Shown here: positions 1 to 10,300 of the stretch, one piece after another
Position numbering within the stretch: the first letter of the stretch is position 1
How the letters are laid out: each line of letters opens with the position of its first letter
NCBI GenBank assembly: GCA_023212725.1
Contig: JALBYF010000012.1
Span: 186,001-250,000, forward strand
Direction: 5' to 3'
DNA length: 64,000 bases
DNA from: Tranzscheliella williamsii
Taxonomy: Eukaryota; Basidiomycota; Ustilaginomycetes; Ustilaginales; Ustilaginaceae
The notes under the pieces: model-generated
The model's input: the letters and a program-made list of their open reading frames with translations, nothing else
Told to the model about the DNA's origin: nothing
The model's database searches: none
Translations under genes and position numbers: made by a program

Positions 1-662
1 TCGTCCACGACCACGACCTCTTCCTCGCAGACCACCGCATCGTCCCCACCCTCCCCAACCTCTGCGGTAAGGTCTTCTTCGACGCCAAGAAACACCCCAT
101 CACCGTCAACGTCCAGAAAAAGGGCGCCGCGCTGCGCGACGAGATCGAGAGCGCCATCAAGGCCACCACCTATCTCCAGAACAAGGGCTCCTGCTCGTCG
201 GTCAAGATCGGCTACCTCGCCAGCCACTCGCCCGACCAGCTCGCCGACAACCTCCTCGCCGCCCTCCCCGCCATCCTCACCCGCATCAAGCACGGCTGGG
301 CCAACATCCACAACATCGACGTCAAGACCGGCAACTCCGCCGCCCTCCCCATCTGGAACCAGAAGCTCGGCGTCAAAACCCACCCCTCCGCCTCCACCCC
401 CGAGACGCCCTCGACGCCCGCCAAGCCAGCAACACCGGCCAAGAAACCCACAACGCCGGCCAAGAAGCCCACAACGCCGGCCGCAGCCGTCAAGACCAAG
501 CCGTCCGCATCGCCCAAGCGCCCCTCGCCGCGCAAGACCCGCAGCGCCGCAAAGGCAGCCCCCACCTCCGCCGCTGCCGCCGCCGCGCCCGCCAAGTCCG
601 CGCCCACCACCCCGCGCAAGACCGTCTCCAGCACCTCCCGCACCGCGCGCAAGCCCAAGTGA
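1..662 (+). CDS. Ribosomal L1-domain protein (UTP30/CIC1-like), 3' part
   Basis: The reading frame is open from the window edge (first full codon at base 3) to a TGA at 660-662, giving 219 residues of a protein whose N-terminus lies outside the window. The first ~115 residues resemble the second half of a ribosomal L1 fold as found in UTP30, CIC1 and RSL1D1: an FFDAKKHP strand, then a region of the LIKxGxAN type (TRIKHGWANIHNI). The remaining ~100 residues are a basic, disordered Lys/Pro/Ala/Ser tail that contains TPAKKPT-type repeats and is typical of nucleolar proteins. By family it should act in nucleolar ribosome assembly. UTP30 and CIC1 cannot be told apart from this fragment. Confidence 0.75.
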   Translation, partial: VHDHDLFLADHRIVPTLPNLCGKVFFDAKKHPITVNVQKKGAALRDEIESAIKATTYLQNKGSCSSVKIGYLASHSPDQLADNLLAALPAILTRIKHGWANIHNIDVKTGNSAALPIWNQKLGVKTHPSASTPETPSTPAKPATPAKKPTTPAKKPTTPAAAVKTKPSASPKRPSPRKTRSAAKAAPTSAAAAAAPAKSAPTTPRKTVSSTSRTARKPK

Positions 663-941
663 ACCCTGTACCGTCCCGCCCCCACCCACCTTCCCCATAC
701 CTGTAAGAGTCTACTTTTGCACGGTTGCACCCTTTCGCTGCATCGCTGCGTCGCTGCATCTCGTCGCGTCTGTGACCAAGTGTGTGAAAAGAGCGTACAG
801 GCAGAGCCGAGACACGTTGTCGAGAAGCAAGGGAGAAAGGCGGCCAGAGCAGCTAGGCGAGCGGCCCGCGGCGCGTGCTATCGACGCCAGCTTTGGCCAG
901 AGACGCGGGAGGAAGGGAAATCGATGCCGAAAGGAGGAGAC

Positions 942-2153
942 TCAGAACATGACGTAGGTGATGGCAAAGACGGCAAAGGCGATGCCGGCGACAATGTGGA
1001 TCGGGACGCCTTCCGCCGAGGCCGTCTGGACGTTGCCAGAGCCGGATCGCTTGGCCTGATCCAACTCTTTGCGCAGTCGCGCTACTTCGGCCTGCAGCTC
1101 CGAGACAGAAAGGTCCGAGGTGTCCTTGTTGGAACCCGAGACGGCACCCGCAGCGCCGTTGACAGCGCTGGAGCCAGCGCCGCGGATGGCAGCAGCAGCG
1201 GCACCGGCGCCGGCGGCAGCCGCACCACCAGCCGCTACAGCCGCCTCTCTCGCCTTGGTGGTGGCGGGACCGTCGGTGTTGGCAGACGCGTTCTGAGCGG
1301 CCTGGATGGGATTGTAGGTTCGCGAAGAGTAGCTCTCGTCTCCGTTGACCTTGCTGGGCGCACCACGCACGGTGGTATACCTCTCGTCACCGTTGATCTG
1401 GCTCACGTTGCCCTCATCTTCCTCGGCGAGAGGAGCAGTGGTGGCGGGGAGGTAGGCACATCGGATCTTCTGCTCGTGGATGGCCGACTTGTTTTCCTTT
1501 TCAATCACCGGCCAGATCTCTTGCAAGGAGGCAGTTTCGAAATCAGGCGAGATAATGGTGGATTGCACCAGGAACTTGTCGCGGCACTTGGCAGACGACG
1601 GAGGCTCCTCCTTCATGGGCTGAAGCAAGACCTGCACCTCCACCTTTTCGCCAGGCTCGATGCGGCCCGAGTTGGGCCGAACGCAGTACTGCTTGGGTGC
1701 GGTGGTCTTGACCTTGAAAGCAACGGGCTGGTTGTTCGGGTTAGAAACGGTCAGCGTTCGCTTGACCAGCTGGGTCAAAGGACCTGTGCGTGGGAGAAGA
1801 GGGGTCAAAGAGAAAAGCCGACTGCGTTGTCAGCTGACGGCCCCGACCTGATCGGCGTCTACTCGATCCGCTGGCTACTTACGGGGAAAGCCCAGCTGGA
1901 CGTGGGGGCTAAGTCTGTGAGCGAAAGAAAAACCGTGATAAGCAAAGCAGAGAAGCAGAAACAGAACGGTCAGTACGGCTCGGGGGAAACTCGGCTCTTT
2001 GCAGCGCTTCGTCGCGCCAGTCAAGGCTTTGTTGCACCATCGACTCTGCTTGCTTCCAAAAAGAAGCGGTCCGGCGTATCGGCCAATGCGCTGCCGCACC
2101 TGAGCTGGAAGAGTGAAACGACGCAAGGGGAGTGACACCTACTCGACCGACAT
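942..2153 (-). CDS. SCS2: VAP/SCS2-type ER membrane contact-site protein (3 exons)
   Basis: The model is exon 1 2143-2153, exon 2 1883-1908 and exon 3 942-1783, giving 292 residues. Both introns have GT-AG ends (gtaggt and gtaagt donors, ttag and cacag acceptors). Splicing restores a standard VAP N-terminus, MSVDPHVQLGFPRPLTQLVK, that no single frame encodes. Residues 1-125 are an MSP domain; the FFAT-binding strand KTTAPKQYCVRPNSG is at about 38-52. An Ala-rich linker follows, then a short coiled coil (236-258) and a C-terminal transmembrane tail (272-292). Family members are tail-anchored in the ER, bind FFAT-motif lipid-transfer proteins and tether the ER to the plasma membrane. The two 5' exons are only 11 and 26 nt long, so an unspliced annotation would lose the true start. 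Confidence 0.92.
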
Positions 2154-3348
2154 AGCTGTAGCTGAAAAACGATCGTTTCCTTGACACGGAAAGCCGCAGC
2201 TGGTTGGGAAAGGGCAGCGGATCGATCAGGCGGTTCCGTGCTCTGTTCACTGGGCGTTCGCTGGGCACGCGGAGCAGGCGACGCGGTGAGGGCTGGTAGG
2301 TGGTAGAATAGCGCGGTGAGATGTTGAGCGTCTGCGATGGAAAAGACGATTACGGACGCAGGATGGCCGCTGCCTGACGAGGGAGCTACGGCTTGATGAC
2401 AAGGGCGAGATGGGACGAGGGAGGTCGGGATCCACTGTTGCCAAGAGCAGTAGAAGAGTGCGGGGGAGGAAGCAAGTCGCTGTGCGGTATGGGGCCAGGG
2501 CTTGGGTCAAGATGGATTGATGGACGGCGCGCGGTGCTCTTCGGGCTTAGGCAGAGGGTAGGCTTGGGTTGCGACTTGGCGAGCGTCTCACACTTGCAGT
2601 CGGATTATTGAGCAGGTTGGGCCATGTACTCTTGCGACTTGCGGGCGCTGAAACGCTTAGCTTAGCCATTTGCGCTTTCAGACTTGCGCAGTACCGCGAC
2701 GAAAGACACACGCAACGCACTTCTAGCCAGGCAGATGAGCGCAGCAATACCGACGCTAATACAATCCTTCTTGGCTCAACCAGACAAATACGAATCCTAT
2801 TTATCCATCGCCCGGTTGCGATTGCGCCTTTGCGTACCTCGACCTGTAGCCACTCAGCTGCGCATGAGCCATTTGTATTGCTTTTCAAATAGTGCCGTGG
2901 AAAGTACATGCAGTAGAAAAAAATACAGAGATGACCACCGGTCCTCCTCTTTTCTTCTCTTACACGGCTTGGCTCGAGCCACGACTTGCGCATCTTCTCT
3001 TGCCATGCTCCCGCTTTCTCCACGTCGAGTGAGCAAATGTGAACGTGAAAATAATCACAATGACGCAGGCTCTCCCTCTTTCCGCTTTTCTGCCCCATCG
3101 TAGCGTTCACTACTCGCTTCCGCTCATCGCTTTGCATTACAAATCCCGCTTCGTAACTGTGGCCTTAGCCTGCGCTGCTTTCCTCAGTCCAAAATCATTT
3201 CGGTGGTGGATAGAGCGGATAGCGACGGATAGCGAGCGAACAGATAGACATTCAATTGAACCGACGACATTTCGCTGCTTTGCCATCCTGCTCGCCAGGT
3301 AATGGATGATCAGACGCTCGAAAGCATGTTACCGCCAGCGCGTCTTCT
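2154..3348. other. Intergenic region upstream of the VAP gene
   Basis: Nearly 1.2 kb lies between the VAP start and the 3' end of the DUF4336 gene; both genes are on the minus strand. It should hold the VAP promoter and 5' UTR. The open frames here, including a 196-codon one, have no recognisable domain and unconvincing composition. A perfect 10-bp unit (cggatagcga) occurs twice in tandem at 3216-3235. Nothing else stands out. Confidence 0.5.
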
Positions 3349-4383
3349 TCAGCTCGCCTTGAATCTCGAGTTGCCTTGCGCGTCAACGAATTTGCCGAAC
3401 GCTGTGCGCCAGGCTTTCTGCGCATCCTTCTCGATAATGTCTCCGTGAAGCATGATGATGCGCTGAAAGTCCCACTTGGCCACAGTCGAAGCCGCCTGCG
3501 CAAAGTTCTTCTGCCGCTCCGCCTTGCTGCCGCCCTTCTCCACGCCGGGGATCGGACCCGCCACTCCGGCCGCACCCAAAAAGATCCTGTGAAGCGTAGT
3601 GTACGGAGTGAAGAATGTCGAAAACCAGACGGCGCCTGGGATCCAGCTGGTCGGCCGGCCTGCTGGTGTGTTGCGGTACTGCTGGTGACATGGCAGGTTG
3701 AAGAGCAGGTCCGCCGTGATCAGCGTCTTGCTCTCCTTATGCAAAAAGACAACATCCCGGTTCGAAAATGTGGGGAAATACTGCGCGACCACCTCGGACT
3801 CGAAGCCGTACTGTCGATCCTTGGCATCCTTGCCATAGATGCCCTCGAACTTGACGTCGGGCCGCTTTTCCTCATGACCTTCGGTTCCGATCACCTTGGC
3901 AGTAGGGAAGGCAGTATGGTAGTCTTTCAGAAACAAGTGATGAACGTTATCCGGCGCCACCAGATAGGCAACTTCACCCATCGCATCGATCTTGGCTTTC
4001 GTAGGCTGATCCAGAGGCGTACTGGCGACCACCCACAGCCGTCCATCCCGCAGCTTCACCGCGATACTCCTCCCACCGATCGGCAGAAGGCCATATGGGG
4101 TGAACGGGTAGTCAAACGTAGTAATCTCGGGCGTCACCTCCTGGATGTGTACCGGCGTGCTAGGTTCCGTGCCCGACGGTCCTGGCTTGGTCGACATGCT
4201 GGCGGTCTGCGAGCTGAGCCTTTGCGTGTGTAAATGCAGATCGCTCCCTTGGACTGGCAAAGCTGGAGGGCGCAGTCGGCTGCCGTGTACCGAGGTGCGC
4301 AAAAATCGAAGGCTAGACCGAGGATGTCGCTTGAATCGTTGTAGTTCAGCGCGAGTCACTGAACGAACAGCAAAGAGGAACAT
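3349..4383 (-). CDS. DUF4336 family protein, probably mitochondrial
   Basis: A single-exon gene of 344 residues. Residues 1-62 are rich in Arg, Ser and Leu with almost no acidic residues, which suggests a mitochondrial presequence; a second in-frame ATG (4195-4197, MSTKPGPSG) could make a shorter form without it. From about residue 80 to the end the sequence matches the DUF4336 family: VKLRDGRLWVVASTPLD, YLVAPDNVHHLFLKDY, TLITADLLFNLPCH and, near the C-terminus, MLHGDIIEKDAQ. The fold is thought to be related to metallo-beta-lactamases, but the full HxHxDH zinc motif is not present here. No reaction is known to me for the family, so I assign none. Confidence 0.8.
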   Translation of the reverse strand: MFLFAVRSVTRAELQRFKRHPRSSLRFLRTSVHGSRLRPPALPVQGSDLHLHTQRLSSQTASMSTKPGPSGTEPSTPVHIQEVTPEITTFDYPFTPYGLLPIGGRSIAVKLRDGRLWVVASTPLDQPTKAKIDAMGEVAYLVAPDNVHHLFLKDYHTAFPTAKVIGTEGHEEKRPDVKFEGIYGKDAKDRQYGFESEVVAQYFPTFSNRDVVFLHKESKTLITADLLFNLPCHQQYRNTPAGRPTSWIPGAVWFSTFFTPYTTLHRIFLGAAGVAGPIPGVEKGGSKAERQKNFAQAASTVAKWDFQRIIMLHGDIIEKDAQKAWRTAFGKFVDAQGNSRFKAS

Positions 4384-5215
4384 AGATAAAGTAGATACGA
4401 GCGAAAGAAGGCAAGACGAAGGTGCGCTTGCAGTCTATATCCAACCATCAGGCTGTGGTTGACAAGCGTGCGACTCATTCCTTCCGCTAGTCCTTGGTCG
4501 GCACGTGACAGCGAAATGAAATCCGCTTACCGCATCACCAGCAACTGAGTAGGCAAGCAGCACCACGTCATCCCCTCCCATCTCCAACGTCGGACAGAGA
4601 AGGCAGGTCCAAATCTGGTGATCTGGCCCACTGCAGCATCACTCGCCGGCACTTGATCAGCTGCTGTGAATACGCAAAATTGGCCCGGTGTGATTGCGTT
4701 CACAAATGGAAATATGTACCTTATTCCCGAGCTCTGTCAGGCTTCTTTCCCCATCCAAGTCCTAGTGAATTGTATGCTCTGAACATCTGAGCACCAGAAG
4801 CATGCGGGGCATGCCATACTCGATGTGCGGCTTGCTGTGGGCGTCCTCGATTGCGTTCGGGGGATGGTTCACCTCTATGCGACTGCCCTACGCATGGTGA
4901 GTGGACTGAGGCACCTCCACCTCGCTGTAGCTGCTGTCGAATTGATGCGGCTCGACTGCACCCTGAGCTAAGCACGAGCAGCGAGGACGAGCCCTGCAGA
5001 AGGCGCCAATGCTGCTCTTGACCGTCGAGGATCACTGGAGCCACAATGAGATCGTGCAGCAGCGCGTTGCTGAGTCACTTGTCTTCTGTACGCCCTCGTT
5101 GCTTCAAGCTTCAAGAAAGTGTCCGAGCCGTTGTTCCTTTCCGTGAGCATCGACCACTTTGTTTCTCGTCTGACCCTGTGCGGCCACCTGCGCACGCCGT
5201 TCTGGTCAGCAAGAG
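4384..5215. promoter_or_regulatory. Divergent promoter region (DUF4336 / ATP-grasp genes)
   Basis: The two genes start at 4383 (minus) and 5216 (plus), so these 832 bases must carry both promoters. Short open frames on both strands lack domains or plausible composition. I can name no operator or TATA box with confidence. Confidence 0.5.
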
Positions 5216-7189
5216 ATGACGGACAGGCTTCCGTCGCGGCTGCAGTCGACGTGCTCGACGCTGCTACTTCTCTGGCTCTCCTTGCTTCTCGCACCGCTCT
5301 CGTTTGCCGTCTCGCTGCTCTTTTCGTTAAGCCATGCCAAGCCAGGAAACGTGTCTCTGAAAGATCGCGCTTCCAGCGACGGCCTGCAGAATGGTCATGC
5401 TCGGCACCAGCAGAGGACTGTGCTCGTCAACGGAGCACGGATGCAGAAGTCTCTTGCCATCTGCCGTACCTTTGCGCGCAACGGCTGGCGCGTGGTCCTC
5501 GTCGAGGAGCGCGGCTGGGGGGACCTCGCTGCGACTCGATTTTCCAACTCTGTATCGCGATATCATCTGCTTCCCTCGTCGTCGGAAGCAGCACCAAAGG
5601 CCCGCAAGGCGCTGGACGATGATCCCAGACTCACGCCCTACATACACGCCCTCGTCCAGGTCGCTCTACGTGAAAAGATCGATCTCTTTGTACCTTGTTC
5701 AGGAGCCGGTAGTACGGGACAGGATGCCGTCGCAGCCCAGATCCTCCTCGAGGCCACCAACGGTCGCGTTCGCAGCATGATCCAGACCCCCGAGCTCGTC
5801 GAGGCGCTGCACGAAAAGGATCGCTTCATATCGCTTCTTCAAGACCTGGACATGGCTGCCCCCCGAAGCGATATTGTGTCGTCCGTCGATGAAGCAATGA
5901 ACAAGCTACGCAGTGACGGCTATCCCAGATGCATCCTCAAGTGTGCTGCCGAGATGGACGACGTCGGTCGTGCGGACATGACCCTGTATCCCTTGCTCAG
6001 CGCTACTACACGCGAGCCGGACTGGAGCAAAACGCGCAAGAGGCTCTCGAGCCTCTCGATCCCGCTCTGCCATCGTACACCCTACATCCTCCAAGAATTC
6101 ATTGGCGATAGGACGGATGCCCAAGGCAAAGTCGCCAGAGCATCCGAGTGGTGTACGCATGCCACCGTCGTCGACGGGAAGCTCACTGCCTTTGTCTGTT
6201 GCCCCAGTAACGATATGTTGATGACCTATTACCCCGCTTCCCACACCGTCGTGGGCGAGATGGCTCTCCGCTGGACATCCACCTTCCTGTACCGCCTGCA
6301 GCGACTTGCTGATAGGCCCCAGCATGACTCAACACCTGTTCCGTCTTCCGTGCAAAGGGGCGTGTGGACCCGCGATACTTTGGTGGGCCGCAGTGCATCT
6401 CCCTCGGCTGGCATCACCGGGCAGTTCAGCATGGACTTCATCTTCCAGCCAGCTACCGTGGATGGTACCCACCCCGAACGTCTCGTCGCCATCGAGTGCA
6501 ACCCGCGCATTCACACCGCCATTGCCCTTCTGGTTGGCAATCCAGCGCTGGGGGATGCTCTCGTCCCTGCCTCCATGTCGGTGACCCCAGCTACTCATAG
6601 CTTCGGAGCACCCAAGGTCAGCGAGCTTGACGAATCCACCTACCTTTCCTCTCTGTCCCCGCCCCTAATGGAGTCGCCTGCAAACGTAGAGGCGGGATTT
6701 TCTTCACTGAACGCTCTACCTCCGACCTGGGCTTCATCATCGCTCCGGTTTTACAGGGCCAAAAATCTCCTCAAGCAGGCCCATGCCGCCAGAGACACCT
6801 CGCTGCCAAAGAGCTGGATCGGCCACGATCTGCCCGCCCGGATCCTGCCGGCCTCGGTCTTCCTCTCCTCGTCGGTCGCACGATTGTTGATGCGCAGTGT
6901 CCATCCCTACTGGACACTGTCTTCCTCTCCGGCCGCGCAGGTCATCTCGGCCCCTACCACCGAAGATCAGCAGTCGCAACATACATGGCCCCGGGTGGTC
7001 TCTTTTGACCTGGCAGCTTGCGCACCATTTCCGCCTTTCACAGATCCAAGCTTTGCGAAAGACGATCCTTGGCCCTTCTTTGCTCTCTACCACCTTCAGT
7101 GGCCCCAGCTGCTCCTCTGGCAACTCCTGGTGCGTCGACGCAACTGGTCCCGCATCAATGTCTCCACCGCACGCATCTTCGAGTGCTAG
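5216..7189 (+). CDS. MysC-like ATP-grasp ligase with N-terminal membrane segment
   Basis: A single-exon gene of 657 residues. Residues ~15-40 form a hydrophobic segment (LLLLWLSLLLAPLSFAVSLL) followed by a Rossmann-like start, RTVLVNGARMQKSLAICRTF, then VVLVEERGWG. The ATP-grasp core follows, with ISLLQDLDMAAPRS, CILKCAAEMDDVGR, YILQEFIGD, GQFSMDFIF (about 400-408) and AIECNPRIHTAIA (about 425-437). The C-terminus, DDPWPFFALYHLQWPQLLL then WSRINVSTARI, matches the distinctive end of cyanobacterial MysC (Ava_3856 type). MysC joins glycine to 4-deoxygadusol to make mycosporine-glycine. No dehydroquinate-synthase-like, O-methyltransferase or NRPS-like partner lies nearby, so the substrate here is unknown. 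Family assignment is firm; a mycosporine role is inference. Confidence 0.82.
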   Translation: MTDRLPSRLQSTCSTLLLLWLSLLLAPLSFAVSLLFSLSHAKPGNVSLKDRASSDGLQNGHARHQQRTVLVNGARMQKSLAICRTFARNGWRVVLVEERGWGDLAATRFSNSVSRYHLLPSSSEAAPKARKALDDDPRLTPYIHALVQVALREKIDLFVPCSGAGSTGQDAVAAQILLEATNGRVRSMIQTPELVEALHEKDRFISLLQDLDMAAPRSDIVSSVDEAMNKLRSDGYPRCILKCAAEMDDVGRADMTLYPLLSATTREPDWSKTRKRLSSLSIPLCHRTPYILQEFIGDRTDAQGKVARASEWCTHATVVDGKLTAFVCCPSNDMLMTYYPASHTVVGEMALRWTSTFLYRLQRLADRPQHDSTPVPSSVQRGVWTRDTLVGRSASPSAGITGQFSMDFIFQPATVDGTHPERLVAIECNPRIHTAIALLVGNPALGDALVPASMSVTPATHSFGAPKVSELDESTYLSSLSPPLMESPANVEAGFSSLNALPPTWASSSLRFYRAKNLLKQAHAARDTSLPKSWIGHDLPARILPASVFLSSSVARLLMRSVHPYWTLSSSPAAQVISAPTTEDQQSQHTWPRVVSFDLAACAPFPPFTDPSFAKDDPWPFFALYHLQWPQLLLWQLLVRRRNWSRINVSTARIFEC

Positions 7190-7345
7190 CTGGTAGCTTC
7201 GCCTCTTCCATCTGTATCTTTACCAGAGCTGCCCTTCCGCTCATGTGTACACTCATGAATCCGGCCAACGCTTCCAGTCCTGCAGAGTCGCAAAATTGAA
7301 CTGCATTGTCACGAGGTAGATGCCCTTTCGTTTGCTGGCTCGTAA

Positions 7346-10300
7346 TCAGATTGCTTGCTGCGAAGGGTCGTCCTCTTTCGTGGCCATCGGGCTGATTTGA
7401 GCCAGTGCAAGCATCACACCCTCTCGCGAGAATCTTCCGCTATGGCTGCTGTGGTGGCTGCCCTGTCTGCTCTTTGTCGAATTCGCACAATCCAGCTGTT
7501 GCTGCTCCTGCTGCTGCTCGTGGTAGTCCATGACGCTATTCACGTATTCGTTAGTGAGTCTTTCTCTTTCGTCTTCTTCTCTCTCCACCTGCATCACCTG
7601 CGCAAGTACCTGCCGGTAGAACTTTCTCAGACTCTCCTTGTCAGAGCAGAACGCAGAGAACTCCTGGCGCACTTTGTCGGCATCTGTTTCTTGTCCTGGA
7701 CTCTGCCCCTGGCTATGGCTTCCTGGAAGTGGGGCGCTGCGGGTGTCGCGTTCTCCGGGTCGCGGGTGTGGTTGATGTTGTTGATGCGACTGGCGCTGGC
7801 CGCTTCCTGCATGGCTGTTGAAGAGCCGGTTGTTGAGCCACAGGAAGCCATCCATACCTCCCAAGACCTGAACAAAGGCTACACCACTTCTGTGAACGAA
7901 TTGAGAGTACTCAAACTCATTTGGACGTGAGCTGTATGTAATTTCCACGTCCTTCGGATAGCGCGAGCTGGCTTCTTGATCGAGTACAAAGCCCCAGCGT
8001 CGCAAGAGCGTATACTCAAACCACAGCTCTGGTAACGTGCCCTGCGGCAACTTGTGGGCATAGGTCGAGGGCGCGGGTGGAGGAAGCGCAAGCTCGATCT
8101 GGAGCGGCGCCTGGAACGGGTTGTGCAGTGAGACGTCCTTGATCTGGCCGATAGGTGCTTCGATCAGCCGCAGGCCGTAGCGTTCAACGGTCCTAGTCCA
8201 CGACTGCACTGTGTCTTCGATACATCGTGAAGAGGTCGACAGCCAGTGTATCTGAAAGTTGAAGCCATTGGCAGGATTGTGGGCGATGTCATGATGCAGG
8301 ATGGCGACCTCAGCGCGATCACTGCGACGTCCCTGATCGACATCAATAAGGGTTGAGCGCGAGAGCTGAAACTTCTTGGGCCGCTTGAGGGAAGACGACA
8401 TTGTCAACGAAGAAGGTTGCTGTATATGTAGAGATGAGTTGCGCGAGTGTGAGCCCGCGGACGCTCTCGGAGAAGGGGCCGGGGTAGCATGAGCCGCAGT
8501 TGAGCTGTCAGAGTACTCGCGGGAGTTCTGCCTTTTGCTGTCACCGGCAATCGCGCTGTTGCTAGAATGGACAAGAGGACGGCTCACTGGTTCCTTTTCG
8601 CCAAAAGATCCCCTCTGGCTATCGGTCCCTCGAAACCATGACTTAGTCGCACGCGAGCCAGTATACTCGCTCTTGAGGCGATAGAAGTAATGCCCATCCA
8701 GGAAGCCATGTGCCTTGTGAACATGCTCGAATAAGCCCTGTTCCATCAACTTGATGCCCCATTCGACAGCATCATCCCTCGAACGAACATCCGAGTATTC
8801 GGAGCACATCCAAGTGACGAAATCTGCTCCAGTAAACGTGTCTTGATAGAGCATGCGGTGCCATATCCTGTCGTTGATCACCAACCCGCCCGATCGCATG
8901 TCTTTAGCAACAACGTCGAGGGCTCTCCCCGTCAGGGACTTTTGTACCCGCTTTTTGGCGAAGCTGGGCTGAGCTCGCTGTCTTGCATTCTCTTCTGCTA
9001 GCTGTTTCATGAAATCGTCGTCTTGTAACGACATGGCTGGGTCCAGCGAAGTCGGCAAGAACCGCTGCACATGAACCAGATCTCGCTCCTCTCTGCTGCG
9101 TACATACCTCGCCTTGTGAAAGAGCTCGGCAAGTTTGTCAGTACCGATAAGACGAATCTCTTCATCGTCCAAATCCTCTCCGGTTGGCGCCTTCATCGGT
9201 GGCGGAGATTCTTCCGACGGGACCAGGACGAATCTGGTTCGCCAGTAGCGTAGCGATTCGACAAACTTTTCGTCCACATAGCCTGCTATCAATGAGTCGA
9301 GGTAGGTCCAATTATATCCAGCTACGTCGGGATAACTGAAGCGTGCCTTGACAGTCTGATAGCCTGTGAGGTGTCGAGGCCAAATGCAACAAGCATAATC
9401 GGTGGGATCTGTCGAGTAATCGACGTTACGGACATACCGCTTAACGTTGATCGCTGATGTGGATCTGTCGTAAGAGATGCGATGGATCTGACTGGATACG
9501 CTCAGGAAAATGGGATTGCCCGTTGAGAGGTTGCCTGGCTGCAGAAGCTCTGACGGCCATCGTAACGAAAAAGCGTTGGGGTTGATCAGCTTTCGGCTTG
9601 AAGCCGTTTGGATCTGTTTGCTTGCTGGCACGATGAACTGATACCCTTGCGCTAATCTGTGGTAGGTCATTTCCCGCAACACTGCCAAAGCTGGATGCGT
9701 TGAGCTTGATTTCTTGAGTAAGAAGGATGCAGTCTCAGCCGAGATGGAGGTGGTGTGTGGATGCTCACTCCACATGGAAGCCAAGTCGTTCTCTGTCGGC
9801 AAGTACAAGGTGGTGAGCGGCAGACATGCAGGCGTAGTCATCGACCTCCATTTGACCGCGTGATGATTGAGGCGCCTTGGGAAGAGATGCTGCCATCGCA
9901 AGAGTTGCGAGGTGGAACTCCGGAGGTTTTTGCTAGGGTTTGAGGGATTGACTAGGGTCTGCTTCTCAACTTGAGCTCTCTGAGCATATCTTTGTCGGGC
10001 CTCTTCATCCTCAAGCTGTTGCTCATACGCATCTTGATCTCGAAGTATTTTTTCTTCAACTTGCTGTTCGTGGCGTGTCTTTTGAGCCAACTGTGATGGA
10101 ATACGGATGGGAGCTGGGCCGGAGGACTCCCGCACGGAAAGGAGAGAGGAACTCCTGGAGAGGATACCGGGGGCCGCTGCTGACATTCTTGACGGGCTTC
10201 TATCTTTACCGCTAGCCCCGGCCTGTTGACGCAGCTGTGAGCTCAATACTTCCTGTATGCGGCGCGTGGCTGGAGTGGAAAGGGCGTCTTGCGTGCTGCT

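Noticed and set aside
717..2135. 472-codon plus-strand open frame opposite the VAP gene
   Set aside because: It starts with TTG, has no domain, and overlaps the well-supported VAP exons and introns in antisense.
3216..3235. Two perfect copies of a 10-bp unit
   Set aside because: Too short to suggest a repeat array or CRISPR; no spacers or further copies nearby.
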